From contig NZ_FOWR01000034.1 of NCBI RefSeq assembly GCF_900115495.1, forward strand, positions 1 to 53,286: DNA of 53,286 nucleotides. The letters are read 5' to 3'. This DNA comes from Enterovibrio norvegicus DSM 15893. Its GTDB lineage: Bacteria > Pseudomonadota > Gammaproteobacteria > Enterobacterales > Vibrionaceae. Under the pieces are notes generated by a model. The model was not told the origin of the DNA, made no database searches, and saw only the letters and a program-made list of their open reading frames with translations. How positions within the stretch are numbered: position 1 is the stretch's first letter; each line of letters begins with the position of its first letter. Both the position numbers and the translations under genes were made by a program. Positions 47,052 through 53,286 of this stretch are shown one piece after another.

Positions 47052-47885
47052 TTATGCGTCGTTTTTCTGAACGTGAACGTCCATTTGCGGGAACGGAATT
47101 TCGATACCTTCATTATCAAGCTCTTCTTTAATGGCTTGAAGAAGGTCAAAGTAAACGCCCCAGTAATCTGCTGTTTTCACCCACGGGCGAACAACAAGGT
47201 TTACAGAAGAATCCGCAAGCTCAACCACACCAATGGTCGGCTCTGGCGTTGGAAGAATACGAGATTCTGCTGCAATAACACGCGCCAACACTTCTTTGGT
47301 TTTCTTCAAATCAGCACTGTAAGACACGCCAATCACGTAGTCGATACGACGTGTGTTGTGGCGTGAGTAGTTAGTGATTGGGCTTGAGATAACGCCACCG
47401 TTAGGCACAACAATCATTTTGTTGTCTGGCGTGGTCAGCACGGTTGAAAAGATCTGAATAGATTCAACAGAACCCGCAACACCAGCCACTTCAACGTAGT
47501 CACCGGACTTGAATGGACGGAATGCAACAATCAACACACCCGCTGCGAAGTTAGAAAGAGAACCTTGCAGTGCTAGACCAACCGCCAAACCTGCCGCACC
47601 GATAACAGCAACCACTGACGCTGTTTGAACGCCTAGTTTGCCAAGTGCCGCAATGATAACGATAACGAAAAGTAGGTAACGAACAAAAGAGTGAACGAAC
47701 TCGATAACACTTTCATCAAGTTGCTTCTTACGTAAAACCTTCGCCACAGTGTTCGCGATTTTTTTAACGACCCAGTTACCGACGATGAGAATAACGAGTG
47801 CAGACAATGTGTTCACTGCATATTGCAGTAGGATATCTTGGTTTTCTGTAAACCAGTTAACCGCTCCTTGAGTTGCATCTTCCAT
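47052..47885 (-). CDS. small-conductance mechanosensitive channel, MscS family (first of two)
   Basis: The 277-residue protein has three membrane helices (about 22-44, 66-84 and 90-112) and the pore-helix glycine/alanine pattern GAAGLAVGLALQGSLSNFAAG (about 95-115, written in 20-residue pieces here). The conserved NYSRHNTRRIDY and a C-terminal vestibule domain follow. Such channels open when membrane tension rises and release solutes after osmotic downshock. It is a close paralog of the gene at 48126, with the pore region nearly the same. Confidence 0.93.
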   Translation of the reverse strand: MEDATQGAVNWFTENQDILLQYAVNTLSALVILIVGNWVVKKIANTVAKVLRKKQLDESVIEFVHSFVRYLLFVIVIIAALGKLGVQTASVVAVIGAAGLAVGLALQGSLSNFAAGVLIVAFRPFKSGDYVEVAGVAGSVESIQIFSTVLTTPDNKMIVVPNGGVISSPITNYSRHNTRRIDYVIGVSYSADLKKTKEVLARVIAAESRILPTPEPTIGVVELADSSVNLVVRPWVKTADYWGVYFDLLQAIKEELDNEGIEIPFPQMDVHVQKNDA

Positions 47886-48078
47886 TGCTATGTCCTTGAT
47901 AATTTTAATTAACTAAACCTTCCTGAAATACATCAGAGAGCCGATGCACCTCAATTACCTGACTCAGTTACGCAGGTAAAAATCAGGAGAGAGTGTACAG
48001 TTTAAGCAGCATTGAAAACTGTCTCAAATTTAAAACGATTGAGCTGATCTTTTTGTGACTTATCTGTGTCATAGATAT

Positions 48079-48109
48079 AAAAAAGCCCCGCATATTTGCA
48101 GGGCTTTTT
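48079..48109 (-). terminator. terminator of the second mscS-type gene
   Basis: AAAAAGCCC with GGGCTTTTT forms a stem of nine pairs around 48080-48109. On the minus strand it is followed by T's just after the stop at 48126. It separates the two mscS-type genes, so each is likely transcribed alone. Confidence 0.85.
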
Positions 48110-48125
48110 CTCAGGATGCGAGGGA

Positions 48126-49037
48126 TTAAACCGCTTCAGCAACCGGTTGTTTCTCCGCGTTGGCTTTCGCCTTCACTTCTGCAGCCGCAGCATGGTAATG
48201 AACATCCATTTGTGGGAATGGAATTTCGATACCCGCTTCGTCCAGGCCTTCTTTAATGGCTTGCATCAAGTCGAAGTACGTTGCCCAGTAATCAGAGGTG
48301 TTTACCCAAGGGCGAACAACGAAGTTCACTGAAGAGTCCATCAATGCATGCACACCAATGGTTGGCTCAGGATCTTGCAGAACACGGGGGTCAGCTTTAA
48401 TAACGCGTGTTAACACTTCTTTGGTCTTCTTAAGATCAGCCTTGTAAGACACGCCGATAACGAAATCAATACGGCGAGTATCATGGCGTGAGTAGTTCGT
48501 GATCGGGCTAGAAATCACGGTGCCATTCGGTACAACGACCATTTTGTTGTCTGGTGTGGTCAAGATGGTTGAGAAGATTTGAATCGACGCAACCGAACCT
48601 GATACACCGCCCACTTCTACATGGTCGCCAGACTTGAATGGACGGAACGTCACAATCAATACGCCTGCAGCAAAGTTCGACAGTGAACCTTGAAGTGCTA
48701 GACCAATGGCTAAACCTGCCGCACCAATCACCGCAACGATAGACGCAGTTTCAACGCCAACGCGGCCTAGAGCTGCAATCAGTACGATGGTAAACATCAC
48801 GTAGCGAACCAAGTTTTCGATAAAATCGACAACCGATTGGTCCAATTCACGCTTTTTAAGAACAACGGCTACAGAGCCAGCGACTTTCTTAACAACCCAA
48901 TTACCCACAAGCATGATCATGATTGCGGTAATAATATTCACGCCATACTGAATCATCAGTTCATGGTTTGACGCCAACCAACTCATTGCTTCATTTGCTG
49001 TTTCTTCAACAGCTAGCATCGCATTTTGCTCAGTCAT
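48126..49037 (-). CDS. small-conductance mechanosensitive channel, MscS family (second of two)
   Basis: At 303 residues it is longer than its neighbour because of an N-terminal addition and a C-terminal extension (after YHAAAAEVKAKANAEK) not found in the first copy. Three membrane helices (about 31-52, 73-92 and 98-120), the pore motif GLAIGLALQGSLSNFAAG and the NYSRHDTRRIDF motif are present. It probably works as a tension-gated channel like its paralog. The 240-bp gap contains a terminator, so the two are probably not one transcript. Confidence 0.93.
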   Translation of the reverse strand: MTEQNAMLAVEETANEAMSWLASNHELMIQYGVNIITAIMIMLVGNWVVKKVAGSVAVVLKKRELDQSVVDFIENLVRYVMFTIVLIAALGRVGVETASIVAVIGAAGLAIGLALQGSLSNFAAGVLIVTFRPFKSGDHVEVGGVSGSVASIQIFSTILTTPDNKMVVVPNGTVISSPITNYSRHDTRRIDFVIGVSYKADLKKTKEVLTRVIKADPRVLQDPEPTIGVHALMDSSVNFVVRPWVNTSDYWATYFDLMQAIKEGLDEAGIEIPFPQMDVHYHAAAAEVKAKANAEKQPVAEAV

Positions 49038-49130
49038 CTCTTTCTCTCATCTTAAGATCACACAAGCCAACCCCTCCTGTCGTTTCCAACAATTAGAATT
49101 GGCTTGGTTACATGACTAAATTTCAGCCAC

Positions 49131-49159
49131 AAAAAAACCCGCTAAATTTAGCGGGTTTT
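49131..49159 (-). terminator. terminator of fba
   Basis: AACCCGCTAAA (49136-49146) pairs with TTTAGCGGGTT (49147-49157), a perfect inverted repeat. On the minus strand it is followed by a seven-T run (A's at 49131-49137). It is 36 bp past the fba stop. Confidence 0.85.
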
Positions 49160-49194
49160 GAGAGATTTGTAATCCGTTTTTTTAAAAAACGAAC

Positions 49195-50271
49195 TTACAG
49201 AACGTCGATTGCGTTTAGGTCAGCAAATGCTTTCTCTAGACGGGTAACCATTGACGCTTGACCTGCACGTAGCCATACGCGTGGATCGTAGTATTTTTTG
49301 TTTGGAGCAGCTTCGCCAGTTGGGTTACCGATTTGACCTTGCAGGTAATCAAAGTTGTCTGCAGAGTAAGTACGGATACCGTCCCACGTTGCCCACTGAG
49401 TATCAGTATCGATGTTCATTTTGATAACACCGTAACCGATAGACTCTTGGATTTCTGCTTCAGAAGAACCAGAACCGCCGTGGAATACGAAGTTCAATGC
49501 GTTTGGTGCGATACCAAATTTCTCAGCACAGTAAGCTTGAGAATCACGCAGAATAGTAGGAGTCAGTACAACGTTACCTGCTTGGTAAACACCGTGTACG
49601 TTACCGAAAGATGCTGCGATAGTGAAACGTGGGCTGATAGCGCTCAGTTTCTCGTATGCGTATGCAACGTCTTCTGGAGAAGTGTATAGCTCAGACGCGT
49701 CCATATCAGAGTTGTCTACGCCGTCTTCTTCACCACCAGTACAACCCAATTCGATTTCTAGGGTCATGCCCATCTTTTCCATGCGCGCTAGGTAAGCTGC
49801 ACAGATTTCGATGTTTTCTTCTAGAGACTCTTCAGACAGGTCAATCATGTGTGAAGAGAACAGTGGCTTGCCAGTTTCAGCGAAGTGCGCTTCACCAGCG
49901 TCTAGAAGGCCGTCGATCCAAGGAAGAAGTTTCTTCGCAGCGTGGTCAGTGTGCAGAATAACTGGAACACCGTAAGAAGCAGCTACTGCGTGAACGTATT
50001 TCGCGCCAGCAACAGCACCAAGGATTTGTGCACCTTGACCTTCTAGCTTAACGCCTTTACCAGCGAAGAAGCCTGCGCCACCGTTAGAGAACTGAACGAC
50101 AACAGGTGCTTTCACTTTAGAAGCAGCTTCTAGAACACCGTTGATTGAATCTGTGTTTACTACGTTTACCGCTGGAAGAGCGAACTTGTTCTCTTTAGCA
50201 ATTTCAAACACTTTCTGTACGTCGTCACCAGAGATAACGCCAGGTTTTACAAAATCAAAAATCTTAGACAT
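49195..50271 (-). CDS. fba: fructose-bisphosphate aldolase, class II
   Basis: Class II aldolase cleaves fructose 1,6-bisphosphate to two trioses with a Zn2+ centre. With the start at ATG 50271 (AGGA upstream) it has 358 residues, close to E. coli FbaA (359); a longer frame would add 21 unlike residues. Zn-binding motif HTDHAAKK (about 108-115), GGSGSSEAEI and the phosphate-binding NIDTDTQWA are present. It is the third gene of epd-pgk-fba. Confidence 0.97.
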   Translation of the reverse strand: MSKIFDFVKPGVISGDDVQKVFEIAKENKFALPAVNVVNTDSINGVLEAASKVKAPVVVQFSNGGAGFFAGKGVKLEGQGAQILGAVAGAKYVHAVAASYGVPVILHTDHAAKKLLPWIDGLLDAGEAHFAETGKPLFSSHMIDLSEESLEENIEICAAYLARMEKMGMTLEIELGCTGGEEDGVDNSDMDASELYTSPEDVAYAYEKLSAISPRFTIAASFGNVHGVYQAGNVVLTPTILRDSQAYCAEKFGIAPNALNFVFHGGSGSSEAEIQESIGYGVIKMNIDTDTQWATWDGIRTYSADNFDYLQGQIGNPTGEAAPNKKYYDPRVWLRAGQASMVTRLEKAFADLNAIDVL

Positions 50272-50462
50272 GACAATAGTCCTATTTACTCTGTAGTCTT
50301 TGAATGAATCAGTACCAAGCTGGCTATATCCCAACCAACTCGGCTAAATCGGCAAACGTTTGCGATCAGCGCTGCGCATTGTACCCAAACGTCTCACCAA
50401 ACACATTAGTTTTTGTCTTTGGTGTATGCATCTTCGCGCGTAATTCTCGGCGAAAGACACAT

Positions 50463-50488
50463 AAAAAAACGGAGGCTATTAACCTCCG
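50463..50488 (-). terminator. terminator after pgk
   Basis: CGGAGG with CCTCCG forms a short, strong stem (50470-50488). On the minus strand it is followed by a run of seven T's. It follows the pgk stop at 50498, which suggests that fba has its own promoter in the 226-bp gap. Confidence 0.85.
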
Positions 50489-50497
50489 CTTCATGAA

Positions 50498-51661
50498 TTA
50501 CGCTTTAGCGCGCGCTTCTAGCATTTCTACTGCTGGAAGAACTTTACCTTCAACGAATTCAAGGAAAGCACCACCGCCAGTTGAGATGTAAGAAACATCA
50601 GCTTTAATACCGAACTTGTCGATAGCTGCCAATGTATCACCACCACCCGCTACAGAGAAACCTGCAGATTCAGCGATTGCTTTAGAAATGCCTGCAGTAC
50701 CGGCTTCAAAGTTCTTGAATTCGAATACGCCAACTGGACCATTCCAAAGGATAGTTTTCGCTGCACCGATGATTTCAGCAAGTGCTGCAGTTGATTGAGG
50801 ACCTAGGTCGAAAATCATGTCGTCATCTTGAACGTCAGCAACGTTTTTGATTTCAGCTTCTGCGTTTTCATCGAATGCTTTTGCACATGCAACGTCAGTC
50901 GCGACTGGAATCGCACAGTCTTTCATTAGCTTCTTAGCAGTGTCTACTAGATCAGCTTCGTACAGTGATTTGCCCACATTGTGGCCTTCCGCTGCGATGA
51001 AGGTGTTCGCGATACCACCGCCAACAACCAATTGGTCAGCAATTTTAGACAGAGACTCAAGAACAGTCAGCTTAGTAGACACTTTAGAACCACCAACGAT
51101 AGCAACCAATGGACGCTCTGGGTTGTCCATTGCTTTGCCTAGTGCTTCAAGTTCAGCAGCAAGAAGAGGACCCGCACACGCGATAGGTGCGAATACACCT
51201 ACACCGTAGGTAGACGCTTGAGCACGGTGAGCAGTACCGAATGCATCCATCACGAATACGTCACACAGTGCAGCGTATTGCTTAGACAGCTCGTCTTCGT
51301 TCTTCTTCTCGCCTTTGTTAAAGCGAACGTTTTCTAGAACCACTAGCTCACCCGCGTTCAGCTCTAGGCCGTTCAAGTAGTCTTTTGCTAGTTTAACGTC
51401 ACAATCAAGCGCGTCGTTCAAGTAGTTAACAACAGGTTGTAGAGAGAACTCTTCCGCGTACTCACCTTCAGTTGGACGACCTAGGTGAGAAGTTACCATC
51501 ACTTTCGCGCCAGCATCTAGGCAGGCTTGGATGGTTGGGATTGACGCTAGAATACGTGCGTCAGAAGTTACTTTTCCGTCTTTTACTGGTACGTTCAGAT
51601 CAGCACGGATAAATACGCGTTTGCCAGCCAGATCCAGATCAGTCATCTTGATTACAGACAT
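50498..51661 (-). CDS. pgk: phosphoglycerate kinase
   Basis: Phosphoglycerate kinase transfers phosphate from 1,3-bisphosphoglycerate to ADP in glycolysis. At 387 residues it equals the E. coli length. N-domain substrate motifs (RADLNVP near 19-25, [10 protein letters not shown]) and C-domain nucleotide motifs ([27 protein letters not shown]) are all present. It starts at ATG 51661 after AGAGAGGACA, 69 bp past epd. Confidence 0.98.
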   Translation of the reverse strand: MSVIKMTDLDLAGKRVFIRADLNVPVKDGKVTSDARILASIPTIQACLDAGAKVMVTSHLGRPTEGEYAEEFSLQPVVNYLNDALDCDVKLAKDYLNGLELNAGELVVLENVRFNKGEKKNEDELSKQYAALCDVFVMDAFGTAHRAQASTYGVGVFAPIACAGPLLAAELEALGKAMDNPERPLVAIVGGSKVSTKLTVLESLSKIADQLVVGGGIANTFIAAEGHNVGKSLYEADLVDTAKKLMKDCAIPVATDVACAKAFDENAEAEIKNVADVQDDDMIFDLGPQSTAALAEIIGAAKTILWNGPVGVFEFKNFEAGTAGISKAIAESAGFSVAGGGDTLAAIDKFGIKADVSYISTGGGAFLEFVEGKVLPAVEMLEARAKA

Positions 51662-51730
51662 TTTGTCCTCTCTCTAAAGTTGCAAAAATTAATAAATTTG
51701 CTTTAGCTCTTACTGAGTAAAAGCCGTGAC

Positions 51731-52771
51731 TCAAGCCTTCGAGCCACTGGAAACTGCATCCATGGCTAACGCGGTGTCTAACATCCGGTTAGCAAATCCC
51801 CACTCGTTATCGCACCACACCAGCATTTTCACCAAGTTGTGGTTACTCACCCGTGTTTGCGAGCCATCGACAATGGCACTGTGGGGGTCATGGTTAAAGT
51901 CAATCGAGACTAACGGTGCCTCGGTATAATCGACGATGCCGTTCAATGTACACCGAGCAGCCTCTTCGAGTGATTGATTTACGTCATTAACTTTCACTTT
52001 TGTGTTAACTGTGACGCTCAAATCCATCGCTGTGACATTTATGGTAGGAACTCTAACTGAAATTGCTTCAAATTTGTCAGAAAATTTCGGAAATATTCTT
52101 CCAATTCCTAAATGTAATTTTGTGTCGACAGGAATAATAGACTGACTTGCAGCACGTGTGCGTCGCAAATCTGGGTGATATGCATCAATCACCTGCTGAT
52201 CATTCATTGAAGAGTGAATTGTTGTGATTGTTCCCGACTCAATGCCGAACTGCTCATCCAGTACTTTTATCACGGGAACAATACAATTTGTGGTGCAAGA
52301 ACCGTTTGAAACGATCACGTCAGATGAGGTCAATGAATCTTCGTTAACACCAAAGATGATGGTGTTATCGAGATCATTACTACCTGGGTGGGAGAACAGC
52401 ACTTTCTTTGCGCCTGCATCAATGTGTGCCTGACCATGCTCTCGGTTACCATATACACCAGTACAATCGAGCACGATATCAATGTCTAGATCTCGCCAAG
52501 GAAGCAATTCAATATCAGGTAAATGAAGAAGGCGAATGGTGTCGTAATCACCATCTTGGTGATGGACATAGAGGTGTTCCTGATTATTGGTGATTTTTTT
52601 CTGGAATCGCCCATGACTGGTGTCATATTGCAGAAGATGAGCCATCGCATCAGGCTGGGCAAGTTCATTCACCGCCACCACTTTAATTTGCTGACTTTTT
52701 CCGCTTTCGTATACGGCGCGTAAAACATTGCGGCCGATACGCCCAAATCCATTGATCGCTACCTTAAGCAT
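51731..52771 (-). CDS. epd: D-erythrose-4-phosphate dehydrogenase
   Basis: Epd oxidises erythrose 4-phosphate to 4-phosphoerythronate in the path to pyridoxal phosphate. The 346-residue protein has the GAPDH-type NAD motif [14 protein letters not shown] (6-19) and the nucleophile C159 in SNGSCTTNC. The features that mark Epd rather than GapA are the [19 protein letters not shown] stretch, HSSMNDQQV and the position in epd-pgk-fba. It begins at ATG 52771. About 200 bp upstream is an IS4-type transposase remnant. Confidence 0.93.
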   Translation of the reverse strand: MLKVAINGFGRIGRNVLRAVYESGKSQQIKVVAVNELAQPDAMAHLLQYDTSHGRFQKKITNNQEHLYVHHQDGDYDTIRLLHLPDIELLPWRDLDIDIVLDCTGVYGNREHGQAHIDAGAKKVLFSHPGSNDLDNTIIFGVNEDSLTSSDVIVSNGSCTTNCIVPVIKVLDEQFGIESGTITTIHSSMNDQQVIDAYHPDLRRTRAASQSIIPVDTKLHLGIGRIFPKFSDKFEAISVRVPTINVTAMDLSVTVNTKVKVNDVNQSLEEAARCTLNGIVDYTEAPLVSIDFNHDPHSAIVDGSQTRVSNHNLVKMLVWCDNEWGFANRMLDTALAMDAVSSGSKA

Positions 52772-52813
52772 TGCACCCTGTGTCCTAACACGAATTTATT
52801 GTCTTAGATATTA

Positions 52814-52829
52814 CATGATACGGATCACA
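52814..52829 (-). promoter_or_regulatory. CRP-like box upstream of epd
   Basis: On the minus strand TGTGA-N6-TCATG matches the CRP consensus TGTGA-N6-TCACA in eight of ten positions. It is about 45-60 bp before the epd start, and the epd-pgk-fba operon is CRP-regulated in E. coli. A TACGGAT-N9-ATCCGTA inverted repeat (52819-52841) overlaps it. Confidence 0.35.
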
Positions 52830-52979
52830 ATCGCATCCGTAGAATCGTATCTGTTAGAAGCAAGCGCTTTCATTCAAATGGCTAGGCCTTAGCGCGCTGT
52901 TTCTCTTTAAATTACATACGTAATGCAATTGCACTCTGCTCTTTTTCCAACGAAAAAAAACCGAGCCCATTGGCTTAAT

Positions 52980-53009
52980 GCCACTCGCTTAAGAGCGAGT
53001 GGCTTTTTT
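52980..53009 (+). terminator. strong hairpin with T-run at the 3' end of the IS
   Basis: GCCACTCGCT (52980-52989) and AGCGAGTGGC (52994-53003) pair around TAAG and are followed by six T's on the plus strand. It overlaps the transposase stop codon and would stop plus-strand transcripts from entering the element. Confidence 0.75.
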
Positions 53010-53286
53010 CTCTCTGGTTCTGGTTGGATATTTTGCGGGTCTTTTCAACACTGCCCGAGGGTACGCTTTCCTCTTTCTCTTGTTAGGTAATATCAGCCGT
53101 TTGCCATTTTCTCTAAGCATTTTTAGTGCATTTGGGACTGCACCAGGACTTCTGCCACTCGCCCAGATAAACTCATCTTGGATGAGATATAGCGCATTGA
53201 GGAAGCTTATCCTAAGCGGCTCAACTTTGTGCTCTTTCGCCATCGCTGCCATTTCTAAACGGACGATATTGTAAGACGTCAGGATC
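52989..53286 (-). mobile_element. IS4-type transposase, C-terminal part (5' end outside window)
   Basis: The minus-strand frame runs from the right edge to TAA at 52989-52991 and gives about 98 residues. The sequence SYNIVRLEMAAMAKEHK, then FIWASGRSPGAVPNALK and a very basic tail (KRKRKAYPRAVLKRPAKYP), is what I recognise as the end of IS4-family transposases. The DDE residues should lie before the edge. The element ends about 200 bp upstream of epd; the terminal inverted repeat cannot be fixed because only one end is present. Confidence 0.8.

Noticed and set aside
52999-53274. 91-codon plus-strand frame at the right edge
   Set aside because: Antisense to the transposase, which has clear IS4-type features.

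Overview
The window looks like a stretch of a Vibrionaceae chromosome (Gammaproteobacteria). The order barA-rlmD-relA-mazG-pyrG-eno, the blocks acpS-pdxJ-recO-era-rnc-lepB-lepA and rseC-rseB-rseA-rpoE, and epd-pgk-fba are gammaproteobacterial core synteny, and the protein sequences are vibrio-like. An Enterovibrio, Grimontia or Photobacterium-type marine bacterium is my inference; there is no rRNA or other taxonomic marker to fix the genus.

Layout. 1-190 is the 3' end of a UbiH/UbiF-type hydroxylase gene, followed by a ten-copy 7-bp tandem repeat. 436-8132 (minus) is the housekeeping run eno, pyrG, mazG, relA, rlmD. 8328-11069 (plus) is the hybrid kinase gene barA. 11152-29234 is an aryl polyene (APE) pigment cluster of 20 genes. 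A divergent minus-strand arm holds a lipoprotein, a methyltransferase and a halogenase-like flavoprotein. A long plus-strand operon holds apeC to apeR, with an aromatic amino-acid ammonia-lyase gene placed between apeJ and apeK. 29319-38297 (minus) is acpS to rpoE. 38830-40446 (plus) is nadB. 40560-43136 (minus) is a chemotaxis receptor, ygfX and sdhE. 43340-46197 (plus) is ygfZ, a YbaK-family gene, a LysR regulator and a very small gene. 46296-52771 (minus) is gcvH, two mscS-type channels, fba, pgk and epd. The window ends inside an IS4-type transposase gene.

How the genes work together. The ammonia lyase probably supplies an arylacrylate starter. ApeH activates it onto an acyl carrier protein (ApeE or ApeF). 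ApeO with ApeC, and ApeR, extend the chain, ApeQ reduces, and ApeI and ApeP dehydrate, giving a conjugated polyene. The methyltransferase and the halogenase-like flavoprotein could decorate the aryl ring. ApeD, ApeJ, ApeK, ApeL, ApeM and ApeN look like the thioesterase, acyl or glycosyl transfer and envelope-export functions. The ape operon is tightly packed, with many 1-17 bp overlaps. It sits between two terminators and between the core genes barA and acpS, so it looks like a self-contained accessory insertion.

Regulatory sites that can be read directly include a near-perfect sigma-E promoter in front of rpoE, a near-perfect sigma-28 promoter in front of the chemotaxis receptor, CRP-like boxes before pyrG and epd, an inverted repeat before nadB, and three evenly spaced GATC sites in the divergent ape promoter region. 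The least explained parts are the roughly 300-nt leader of gcvH, the 67-codon gene at 45994-46197, and the chemistry of the halogenase-like flavoprotein.
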